Below are positions 11,980 through 22,179 of a stretch of 64,000 bases of DNA, piece by piece. The stretch covers positions 31,729 to 95,728 of the forward strand of contig QKYT01000310.1 of NCBI GenBank assembly GCA_003550305.1, read 5' to 3'. Position 1 is the first letter of the stretch. The number at the start of each line of letters is the position of its first letter. The stretch is from Glomus cerebriforme. Lineage: Eukaryota; Glomeromycota; Glomeromycetes; Glomerales; Glomeraceae. The notes under the pieces were generated by a model, which worked only from the letters and a program-made list of their open reading frames with translations, had not been told where the DNA came from and made no database searches. The translations under genes and the position numbers were made by a program.

Positions 11980-12270
11980 AAACAAAGTGGTTGCGTGTGC
12001 GAAGGTTCCGCACACGGGCGACAAGTCTCTACATCGCACGAATTGTCTCTAAAACAGGCGAACAGTGTGTCAAAGTGCTCAAGTTTATAATTAGCTCCAG
12101 CAGAGACAATAGGGCTAATAATAAAATAATTAAAGAATTCACAGTAGGAGATGGGTTGGACCAAGGAAAGTTTACCAACTATTTCTTCACTATCTACTAT
12201 TGCACCTTACCAACATTCCTTCACCATCAGCTATTACTCAATTTTCTTTATGAAAGCTACAATATGTGAA
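11980..12270 (+). pseudogene. LINE reverse transcriptase scrap
   Basis: The plus strand encodes EFTVGDGLDQGKFTNYFF (about 12136-12190). This matches RT motif B of fungal LINEs (GLDQGE followed by a P-L-L-W block) and the equivalent GIDQGE block of the element at 2.2-6.2 kb. The PLLW part is degraded. Flanking codons are in other frames. It lies downstream of the leader monomer at 11.63 kb in the same orientation, which suggests one internally deleted LINE insertion. Confidence 0.6.
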
Positions 12271-12299
12271 TTATAAGATCAAAATAACTATAAACCATA

Positions 12300-12464
12300 A
12301 TGCTTCATCCTTTGGCACATGACACATGGTTTCCGGAATTCTTGCTCCTTCAAATTGAACGTTTGGGACCACAAGACGACTTAGATGATACAAACATGAA
12401 AGAAGTTCTAAACAGGAAATTTTATATAGAATTTATATTAAAACTTTTTAAATGGCTGAGATAA
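12300..12464 (+). CDS. Short open frame, possible LINE fragment
   Basis: An ATG-initiated frame of 54 codons starts MLHPLAHDTWFPEFLLLQIE and ends at TAA 12462-12464. It contains an amphipathic tail (YIEFILKLFKWL). In DNA this AT-rich such a length free of stops is unlikely by chance, but I recognise no family. Its position just downstream of the RT scrap suggests it could be part of the same dead LINE. Confidence 0.3.
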   Translation: MLHPLAHDTWFPEFLLLQIERLGPQDDLDDTNMKEVLNRKFYIEFILKLFKWLR

Positions 12465-13371
12465 AAGTGAATTTGAGTTAATCTTAGTGTATGAACAAAA
12501 TATAGAAATAAAATAAATCAATTAAAAAGTAAACAAATATTGGAGTATGCTGGGAACACTATGGGATGGTAAAAATTAACAAATATAAGAGACCTTGAAC
12601 ATCATATGAAAAACTAAGTGTATAGGGGATAAATAATGATAAAGAAATAAGTAAAACAAGAAAATCAGAATTGAACAATTAAGAAATAGATGAAAATATA
12701 TTTTATTATTTAGTAGAAGATATAATTTCCGTCAATATTCGAATAATTATAATATTTATTTTATTTTATTTTTTAATTTACGTAATTTCATCAAACTATT
12801 ATATTTAGAAATATTCAAAAATCTAAATTTTGCATCCATTAAATCTGAAAAAAATTAAACATTAAGGTTTACATAATAAAATAAATATATAAATTAAAAT
12901 TTAATAATTAATATGTTTTCATAATTAAAATTAAAGATCTATTATATGTAATAATTTATTAAATAATATGGCATATTAATAGTAATAGAAGGTTCTGTAA
13001 AAATAATGATTTAAGGATAGCCAATAAATCCAAATTTGTTGATTTACTGTAATTTGTCAATAATATTATGAAAGGAACACCATTCACACGATAATACAGT
13101 AAATAATATACGCCGTAATTTTTTTTAAAAATATTTCGAGCACATTTATTAAATCAGTTTCAAAAATTTGTACGACCAATTTACGAAATTTATTATTTAA
13201 AAAAAAAATTGTTGTAAAAAATTTGAAAGAAAAAAAAATTATATGAAATAAAAAATACATTTTTACATTAAAAATTACAATTTAGTCCCTTTAAAAATAT
13301 TTTAAATATTTACTATATTATTATATATGTTAATGTTCATAATATTAATATTAATCAAAAAATGTGCTGTA
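12465..13371. other. AT-rich region, 3' flank of F-box gene 1
   Basis: Very A/T-rich; no gene was recognised. The part next to 13372 is the likely 3' UTR of the F-box gene on the minus strand. Confidence 0.6.
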
Positions 13372-14868
13372 TTATATATTCGATCTAGAATAAAGTATTT
13401 CATAAGTTAAAGTAAATCTAAAATCTTTAATTACTCTATCATCTTTATATTTATTGATCAATTTCATATAATCATCATCTTCATAAATATAATCAGTTGT
13501 AAATATAGAAAGTGTAGGTCGACCTATCCACTTCTTTAAGAATTCTTCCAAAGCTTCTAAAGAAAATTTAAAATCATTAAAAAATCTAATTTCTCTTAAA
13601 TTAGTTGGTGCTGATCTAATTAATGCCTTTAATAATTCTTCTCCATTTTCCAAAATTTTTTCATAAGTTTCTACTTCATTAAAATTAAATATATTTAATA
13701 ATAATGTATTCAAATTTTGACAAACTTTTAATAATTTTTCGAATTCGATAAAATGTTCTTTTGATGGTGAAAATTCAAGAGATAAATATTCAATTAATGG
13801 ACAATGTTCATGAATTTTATGAATAAATTCGAGAGAATCATCGTCAAAATTATCTTCAAAGAAATAATCATAGTATTTAAATAATAAAATTTCCTTAATA
13901 TGACCTCCACTATTTTCTATTATATTAGAAGCTGCGTTGATTGTAATACAATCTATAAAAAGAATCTCAAGTTCAGGAAAGACAAACATTTTCGATTGTT
14001 CTTCATTAATAAAAATAAATTCACCAACAATTATTAATGTTTTCAATTTATAAAATTTTGGAAGAACCTTTTGAAACAACGTGTGTTCATAACCATCAAT
14101 ATATTGGAAAAATATTTTTATATGATTAAGAATATTTGCCTTTTTTTCTAACGCAAGTAGAATTTCTTCATAAGGATCATCTATAAAATAATAATATTCT
14201 TCAATATCATCCTTCCATTCAAAATTTTTTATATTTTCTTGAAATTCAATTAATTTCGCAATTCCATGATTAGCAATTTGGCTTGTATTAATAATAACAA
14301 TTATCTCTATATTTTGACAGATACGTGCTATTCCATAAAAGTATGTAGAATCAATAGATGTATCACATATTAATTCACAAAGTGTTTCGAGACATACTTT
14401 TGCTTCTGGAAAACAAAATATTTGATGTTTGATTGATCTCATATCTAAATACTTGAACTCTGTACATTTTTTCATAAATAATTCATATAATTCTTGTTGT
14501 AAAGGAAATTGAATATAAGCTAAAGAAGATATGATAGAAAGTATACTATTTATAACGTTAATATTAATACTTCTGCAGAAAGACAAATAATCAAACAAGT
14601 TTTTTTGATACAAAATTAAAGGTAATTCTATTCCTTGTCTTTCTAAGAATTCTCTAATGTCATCAGATAAATAGGAGAAAATAACTGCGGACAAATAACT
14701 TTTATTACTATAATTGATATTATAACGCCAAGGATTTCTCCATAAAATTGGAATTCCGACTTCGCACCAAGTTCTATTGATCATTATGCATGAAAATAGT
14801 GCTTTTGAATCATCTTGTAATTCTTCAAATATCAAATAAAGGACATCTTTATTGAGGTTTGACATCAT
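13372..14868 (-). CDS. F-box/LRR-like protein 1 (498 aa)
   Basis: An uninterrupted 498-residue frame. Residues 4-47 form a divergent F-box: DVLYLIFEELQDDSKALF, then a Cys-rich turn, NRTWCEVGIPILW and RNPW. F-boxes bind Skp1 and bring substrates to an SCF (Skp1-Cullin-F-box) E3 ubiquitin ligase. The rest is a series of irregular Leu/Ile-rich repeats (for example NLNTLLLNIFNF and TNLREIRFFNDF). These would form the substrate-binding solenoid. Two Met codons start the frame. The second one (MSNLNKDVLY) matches the start of the partial gene at 63934, so it is the more likely start. Length and intronless structure fit the expanded F-box family of glomeromycetes. A long dA:dT tract lies just upstream (about 14877-14900). 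The substrate is unknown. Confidence 0.9.
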   Translation of the reverse strand: MMSNLNKDVLYLIFEELQDDSKALFSCIMINRTWCEVGIPILWRNPWRYNINYSNKSYLSAVIFSYLSDDIREFLERQGIELPLILYQKNLFDYLSFCRSININVINSILSIISSLAYIQFPLQQELYELFMKKCTEFKYLDMRSIKHQIFCFPEAKVCLETLCELICDTSIDSTYFYGIARICQNIEIIVIINTSQIANHGIAKLIEFQENIKNFEWKDDIEEYYYFIDDPYEEILLALEKKANILNHIKIFFQYIDGYEHTLFQKVLPKFYKLKTLIIVGEFIFINEEQSKMFVFPELEILFIDCITINAASNIIENSGGHIKEILLFKYYDYFFEDNFDDDSLEFIHKIHEHCPLIEYLSLEFSPSKEHFIEFEKLLKVCQNLNTLLLNIFNFNEVETYEKILENGEELLKALIRSAPTNLREIRFFNDFKFSLEALEEFLKKWIGRPTLSIFTTDYIYEDDDYMKLINKYKDDRVIKDFRFTLTYEILYSRSNI

Positions 14869-17800
14869 CTATTCAAAAAAAAATTTTTTTTTTTTTTTTT
14901 TACAGCTAGAGTATTTTTAAATTATAGGTTCTTGCAGTATTGTAATATTTTAATTGCAGAAAAAAAAAAAAAAAGAAATTTGAAAGAAACGTAAATTATG
15001 AATAAACCTATTTACAGTATATGATAAACATGAAAATCAAACCTCGAACAGCAAATCGGATTGTTCCCTTGCGCTGCAAATAATGTTTCACGGAAAACAA
15101 ATATTTTGATAAAATTAAAAATTGTACGACAATCATACATATTACAAATAATTCTTAAGGAATAACTCTGTGTTAAATTAAATATTTAAAATTGAGTTTA
15201 ATAGATTTCAAAAACATAAAAGAAAATTCATTGAAATAAGAAATTTATAACCAAAAATACTTCATATTAATGCTACGAAGGCCATTTTATCTTTTACGCT
15301 TACATATGTTTTATGAGTATTTTTTTTTTAAAAATATTTATTTGTATTTATCAATTCTTTTTTACATTACATATATTTATTTCGAAAATTATTAATAATT
15401 TGCGAAAAATTTAGCGGAATACTTGATAACATTTAGAATTAGAGGTGAATAATTCGAGTGGAGAGTTTTACTTTGTTTTATTTTCTTTAAATTTGCTTAA
15501 TTTATTTTTCTTTTTAGGGTTGGGACACGGATTCTTTTCTTTGAAAAGTTGATAAATGATTGTTATGCAATGAGATTTATTTTATGCATATTCTTCTGAC
15601 TGACCGGTAAGTTTTGTAATAGGTGTATGATTTATATTTTCTTTAAGAGTATAACCAACTTTATACAGACATTTTTTGGGGTTGATCAATTAATGTGCTG
15701 AATTTTCCAGCTCTTTTAATGAATTAATTTATGCTGATGTAACGATAAAGAAACAGTAGTTGATGGCGAGGAAATAGTTGATAAAGGAGCCAATTTTTTT
15801 CAATTAGAAATGGTATAGTATTATGATACTATTATGGATGTTATTTTACAAATTATCCAAGCCAAATGATCGCATGTCATTTGCATCCTTCGTCATTTAG
15901 TCATTATTTTTAGAAATAGTATTTATGTTAGAATTAAGTTTTTATCTATAAGAATTAATGGGTTTAAATAATAAAATTTATATCAACATAAAAAGTAATT
16001 TCGGAAAATAATTTATTGCTTTCAATTATATTTAAATTAATGATCATGATTCACGAAAAACTTTGATCATCAAGCAAATATTTATCAGAGTTTCTATTTT
16101 TTCCTATTCTGTTATTACGTATCTTGAAATAGAAATTGGAGCCGAATAACACTTTTTTTTTATTTTGTTTATTTTATAAAATAAATGAGTTCCCCGGAGT
16201 TTGATCTCCAAAACACAACGTACGTATTCTTATAATTTTGGCTACTCTAATCAAATACGAATTCGCAACCATTGTTTTTTTTATGGGCATATTTTTAGAA
16301 AATATCTTTTATGTAATGTTATGATTTCAATGAAAAAAAAAAATTTTTTATTTATTTTAGGAGAAAATTCTTTTTTTTAAAAAAAGTTAAAGTGATCTGT
16401 TTATTTATTTAGAAAAAAAAGTGGGTAGATGCCAAAAAATCATTTTTTACTCTTTTTTTAGAAGGATGTTTCCTCATACTTTTACTTTCATGGAAATGAA
16501 GGAGACCACTGCAGCCAAGATTAAGTAACTTCCATTCCTACATTTATAATTCTTTTAAATAGTAATAAATTGAGTAAATAATCCATTTCACCTATATTTT
16601 ACAAACAATAAATCTAATAAATTTGCTGTATGTATTGTTATATTAAAGAATATACTCTTAATCTTATATAAAACTTTTCTTTTGTCGATACAATAGAAGA
16701 AAAAGATTTGTCTGACTCTTTCAAATTTGTACTTGTAATATAAGAAGAAAGAGTAAAAATTGAGTTTCTATGAAATATTCATGCGCATAAATGTAGAAAA
16801 TTTCTAGGTAGAAACTACTATTATCTGTGCACAAATAAATTCTAATGCACCTCGAATATTGCATAGACTTTTCATTTGCAATAAAGTCTGAGTTCGTCTT
16901 TTGGCAAGAAATTTAATCTACTTCAAGAACTTTTGCAGTCTTTTTGGGGTTGTTATTAGAATTATCATGAAAGTTATGTGTTGTCATTTGTGTTTTCTGT
17001 TACATGTGAAGTAGTTCTTTTTTCTTTTTTTAAAAAATTCCCAAAGTTTAGAGTATTCATTGTATTTACCCATGATCTTTGATTAAATTGTTAAAGTAAT
17101 TTGTGATCTAAGTTTGTGATCTGAGATGAATTGTGTAAAAATATTTGTATTTGAAAGAATATTGAGTAAATACAGTTATAGAATCTATGATGTTAGTTAC
17201 ATTTGTTGATAAGCAGTTATTATTAATGTTAGTTAATAAAGTTATGTGATTGGTCTGTTAAATAACATGTGGGATATGAAGTTACTATTTCAAATACATA
17301 ATATGTAATTTTCTTATTCCTTTTGTATGTTCAAACCAATATCCAGTCCAACAAAAATAATTATATTTTAATTTTGAATACCGCATGTTCATTGTTTATT
17401 TTCATAATGTAATGTTTGCATATTAGTAATATTAATAATTGGCATTTTTTTCATGCCAATATTCATAACGCCAGGATTTAGAAAAAAGGATCCTTTTATC
17501 AATAGAAATTATTGAGGATAATTATCAATCATATGATTTTCTTTATTTTGAATGTATCATCAACTCAAATGATGGCTAATATTGAGGTAAGTGAATGTGA
17601 CCATTAAAATTTTCGATTGCCTCGCAAAATTCCCTTTACATCAATCATATTTTGCTACAATTTGCTCCCTTATATAATTTTTAAATAATTCCACCATCTA
17701 TTTTTTAATATAATTATTTATTTCTTTTGCATATTGAATTTATTTTACTTGTGAAAATTATAAAGGAATATTCTTTAGTAAAAATTTTTGATATCTTAGA

Positions 17801-17918
17801 TTACTTTCTTGCATTTTCAGCTTTTTGGAAAAATATCAGATATAATGATTCATTTTAAATTTCTTTTTTTTTAAAAAAAAATAAGACCATGGTAAATTCT
17901 TAAATTAAGAAGAGTCCA
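14869..17918. other. Gene-poor AT-rich region
   Basis: The start is the upstream flank of F-box gene 1, including an A-tract abutting a T-tract. Beyond that I found no protein-like sequence or array. TACTGTA-type motifs occur (for example near 15015). Confidence 0.5.
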
Positions 17919-18134
17919 TTATTTTATATACTTTTTAAAATCTTGGCGTAATCTATGCTGGGTGATGAACTTGTGATCTAAGCAAATGGATGCAATGAAC
18001 TTATAATATCTAAGCAAATGGCCAAATGCTCGCTCAACTGCCCGTCTTCTCATAAATTTGAAGCCAGAAAAAATTTGGGAAATTTCAACGATGAGCTCGC
18101 CCAAAAATAGTTGTACTCCAGAGTGAACATACAT
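17919..18134 (-). pseudogene. Possible IS5-like DDE transposase C-terminal fragment
   Basis: A 71-residue open frame contains ELIVEISQIFSGFKFMRRRA followed by VERAFGHLLRYYKF. In IS5-type DDE transposases the last catalytic Glu sits in a similar setting: a strand, a gap, G-F, an R-R-W-V-V-E-R block, then a helix ending in R-R-L. Here W-V is replaced by A-V but the Glu and flanking Arg are present. No upstream Asp motifs were found, so this would be a terminal scrap. It could equally be a chance resemblance. Confidence 0.35.
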
Positions 18135-18433
18135 TATCCATCAAGTATTATATACCATTACATTGAAGTTTTAAATCTCTAAAAAATCTCTTTTCTTTTA
18201 ATACAGTTATTTTTTTTTTTGTTAGCTTCCTTTATTTGGATCCTTCAGTTATGTTGAATCTGTCTTGCAAGATATGAGTTTGTTCATCTTGACTGAGATT
18301 GGAACTTGGCCTTTCATTTCTTGGTGTTCAATGTTAACAACTTGGAGATAATTACATCCTAAATGAACACAACCAATAATTAGGTAATGAAGATATGAGT
18401 TTGTTCATCAACCTGACTGAGATATTTATTTTT

Positions 18434-18551
18434 TAAGCCAAGGTTCCCGTTTTTTATGCTTTGATGGGCATTCCTTGGCTTAATGATCTGTGGTTTTCCA
18501 GCACCTGACACAATAACCCCTATAATTTTTAGGGATTAATGCGCAGGTGCT
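18434..18551. repeat. Two adjacent perfect hairpins
   Basis: Arm pair 1: TAAGCCAAGG (18434-18443) and its exact complement CCTTGGCTTA (18473-18482). Arm pair 2: AGCACCTG (18500-18507) and CAGGTGCT (18544-18551). A smaller nested pair, CCCTA/TAGGG, sits inside the second. The block is clearly more GC-rich than its surroundings. It could be a MITE relic or a structured RNA. Nothing in the flanks decides between them. Confidence 0.6.
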
Positions 18552-20330
18552 TATCCAATGTTTACTTGACTTGCAGTAAATGCAACAATCTGTTATATAA
18601 TTTTAAAATTTCTTATATTAAATATCTTGGGGTTCAATGTAAATAACTTGGAGCATGAGTCTGAGTGCCTTTGTATCATCTACTGGTATCTGTTAATAAT
18701 AAAATGTTGAAAGGATAATTTAAGCATGCTTCTGGCTGCAAAAAGTGAGATTGATATCCATTTGTGCTAAATCTGGATTACAGTATCATTTTCATTTAAT
18801 CTTAGTTCAATTATAATAATTAAATGATCTTGAAACAACTTTCAAAATTCTTTAGAGTTATTATTATGTATTATATTGTAAGATACTGAAGATATTATTG
18901 AGTAAATTGTTGTATATTCTTCTTTAATAAATTAAGTTATAAATGATAATGCAGTCAAGATTTAGTATCATATACACAAATTTTATGATGTGCTAATGTA
19001 TAAAAAGTCATCGAGTAAATGTGTAATAAATATTTGTTTATGTGCAAAATATTTTATATTGTAAGAAGTAATTCGTGCTTATCCATCATATGTTTTCATT
19101 GCATTTTGAAATGTAATCTTTAGCTTATTTGTGAATATTATTAAGATTATTAAATCCATTTGAAATATCAATATTGTTTCTGAAGTTATTTCATAACTGA
19201 TTCCTAATAAAATCAAAAATATGAATATTTAAATTTTCTTTTATTTGACTTGATAAAAAGAAATGATTTAATAAAGTTGTATGTAGAGTTTAAAATGGGT
19301 TATTCATTTTTTAAAATTAATATTGAAGAAATAATTTTGTATTTATAATTTGAGTAATAATAATTAAGACAAAAACATGATTGATTTATTCAGTTTTTTT
19401 TTATTTTTTTTCTTAAAAAAAAAAAGAAAAGATTATTTTCGGTTAGATTTTTCAAATTCGGCCACCATAAAATTCCTGTTGATAATCATGTATTTTTCCG
19501 AAAGAAATGCTACATATTTGGCTTGAAACTGAGGCTTATGCATCATATCAATCATATCAAAACAAAAGATGTTATTAAATCTAAACTTATTATTATTAAT
19601 TTATTAATTTATGGGAAGAAATGATTGGTGACATCACAGATTGAGATAATCTTGACTCTATTATTAATATTTAATTGTTATCATCAAATATTTTCTCCCA
19701 TCATGTACAGTAATGTACAGTAAATACAATCTAAGCCAAGAAATTCATTTATCCATTATTATTATTTATACACTGGATTAGATTTTTTTATTATGTGGCT
19801 ATACTTGCACGAAAATGAACAATCCCGCTGTCTTTATTAATTTTATTCCTGAAATGATTCATCAGAAAGTTCAATAATCTTTTCAAAATTTTTTTTCTAG
19901 CAAGCCTTGTTACAAAATCAAAGTTACACAGACCGTGAACAGCAAATATCTCGTGATGTAGTTTTAAAATAATGTGTGTTGACGACATATTGTTCCTTCA
20001 AAATTTTTATATTACTAATGTTGTATCACAAATTTTAATTTAAGTTTAATGCTGGTCATGCACATTTTAGATTAGTGAAACAATAAATAATAAAAACTTC
20101 AATTTTTATAGTTTTTTTTTAAAAAAAAAAAAAATAAGAAGCTTACGAAAAACCCTACAAAATTGGAAATGTTGTTATTTTTACATTTTTCATTAAAAAT
20201 ATAATCAATTCTCCTTAAATTCCTTCCCTTTCTAATTTTAACTCTGCTTATTGTCTATAAATAATGAACAATCCACTATTCAATATAGCAAAATGTTCAA
20301 ATTGATAACAAATTCCTGCCTTATAGTGAC
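18552..20330. other. AT-rich intergenic region
   Basis: No gene was recognised. Part of the 18275-18310 sequence (TATGAGTTTGTTCATC) recurs at about 18392, a local imperfect duplication. A doubled GTACAGTA lies near 19706. A 65-codon minus frame at 19791-19988 has no recognisable features. Confidence 0.5.
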
Positions 20331-20545
20331 ATGAAAATTCTCTATTTCTCATTCTGCTCTGCGTCCTTTCTGTTGCTCATAGTTTCTGAACAAGTAAAAA
20401 ATTCTCTGTTTGCAAATTATAATGTTTTTTCTTTGTCATTACTAACACCTAATACTGATTCCAAATAATACAATTTTTAGTGGTTTTATTACTTGGTACT
20501 CTCTCGCATATTACATAAGGGATCATGACTTTATTGATCACGCAT
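20331..20545 (+). CDS. Candidate small secreted peptide, signal-peptide exon
   Basis: An ATG at 20331 opens MKILYFSFCSASFLLLIVSE, a typical Sec signal peptide: Lys near the start, a hydrophobic core and small residues before the end. It is followed directly by GTAAAA, a plausible intron donor. An acceptor TTTTTAG near 20480 would join it to a short second exon (WFYYLVLSRILHKGS, then TGA), giving a 36-residue peptide. The second exon is speculative. Small secreted proteins are common in these fungi, often as symbiosis effectors, but nothing here shows a function. Confidence 0.3.
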
Positions 20546-20734
20546 TTTTTAGAAATCTCTGAAAGCCATCATTTATTATTCGCGAGTACCAATTTAGAAT
20601 ACGCAATATATTAACGAATTTTGCTTCAGTTATACCGACCAACTAACCAACATTAACAATTGATACAGATGATTCTATGATGTTGTTAATAATATTGATT
20701 TATTTTAATTAAAATGTTGACTTCATGGTATGCT

Positions 20735-21368
20735 TAGGTGGATTGGATTTTACGGAAGATGCACCAGCGCATATAACATCGGGTGCAGCGTCAGCTGCAT
20801 TAACTAGCATATTGTATCAAATTAGAAAATCATGGTACGGATGAATTAATGGAAGTAGCACTTATACGACTAATATAAGAATTTGCTGTTAGTAATTTAG
20901 CGGCTTCTACTGTATATGTGGTTCAATATGGATGAGAATATATTAAAGATTAAAAAGAAAATTATAACTTGCATCACTCATCAGGAAGTTGGTGTGTTAT
21001 TCCATTATCAGCTATAGCATTGTGGAATTGTTGGTGGTACATTATGTAATTTTACTTTTAAATTAAAGCATTTTATTGGATTGGATTTTAATAATGCATT
21101 AGATGTATGGTATATGCGGATTTGGTGAGAAAAATATGAATGTTTCCAACAGTAATTAAAACATATTTTAAATTTGCACGAAGAATTTGCAACTTTAGGT
21201 GAGAAGAGATCGGTCATTGGGATCAAATTTGCCGATAGTCGTGCTAGTAGTTTTGCTAACATTATGTAGAAAATTCCTGATTTTAAGGTTGAGATAGTTG
21301 ACGATGATTCTGAAGAACGTCACATTGATTATTGGATAAATTGGCATATTATTAGCTTGCCAGTATAA
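20735..21368 (+). pseudogene. Unknown protein gene disabled by stop codons
   Basis: The plus strand reads as protein from about 20735 (LGGLDFTEDAPAHITSGAAS), shifts frame near 20838 (HGTDELMEVALIRLI) and again near 20955. It then stays in one frame to a natural TAA near 21368, passing through HCGIVGGTLCNFTFKLKHFI, LHEEFATLGEKRSVIGIKFA and VEIVDDDSEERHIDYWINWH. At least four in-frame stops interrupt this last segment (after YQL, after RIW, after FQQ and after NIM). Each is one C-to-T or G-to-A step from Gln, Arg or Trp. I do not recognise the family. The protein looks soluble, with an acidic C-terminus. Confidence 0.65.
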
Positions 21369-22179
21369 TATCTAAATACTATTTAAAATTCTAAATACCG
21401 CCACTTCTATATATGGATAATACTAATGATGATAACTTCCTATATAACTAGATTCCAATTAACTTACATTTTTAAATCACACATTTAAAAAAATAAACAA
21501 TTTTTATATAGTAATTATGTTATTCTAATACTCTTTATTGTGTTTTTTTTAAGACCGCAATAAATATCTACAGTATAAAAAAAAAATAAAATAAAGACGG
21601 TCAAAAATATTCTTGAATGGTTTGATTTTTTATTGTTTCGCAAATGATAAACAAGACATATAATTTCACAATTTCGTACAACCGAATTAAATTGGTATTT
21701 TTGTTATGATGTTATGTGTTTAATTTTTGAGGACAAATGTATAAATAATTTAAAGAAATGATATTTTAAAGAGAAAGATATTATTTTATTTATTATAAAT
21801 CCATCCCAATCCCATTTTTAATGCAGGTTAAAAGTTATAGTTTTCCGGCTGGAATTACAAAATTAGGTATTAAAAATTTTATTACTTTTTTTTTGTTTTT
21901 TGTTTTTATGAATTTGTAATTCCGGTTGGTGATGGGAATACCGATGTGCACTCCATTTCCTATGCTATTCACTATGGCAGATCTGCAATATGCATAATTG
22001 GTGAACCTATTGTTTGCTATCAACTTAACTTTATTTAGTTAATCATGGCGCGCAAATGTTAAAATAGGGTAACATACGCCCGATATGCAATTATGTAATC
22101 ATAATTATAAATAAGGATTGTTTTTTTTTCATAGCCTTAACTATATTCACGTCTTCCCACTTTTTAATTACTTTCAAAA
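21369..22179. other. Intergenic region upstream of F-box gene 2
   Basis: No gene was recognised. A GGAATTACAAA stretch near 21850 has an inverted partner TTTGTAATTCC near 21912, a weak inverted repeat. A T-tract at about 22121-22130 lies some 50 nt before the F-box start. Confidence 0.5.

Noticed and set aside
18518..18534. CCCTA/TAGGG pair as a telomere-like sequence
   Set aside because: A single copy of each arm, no tandem TTAGGG array.
21008..21262. 84-codon minus frame
   Set aside because: It is antisense to the readable plus-strand pseudogene frame.
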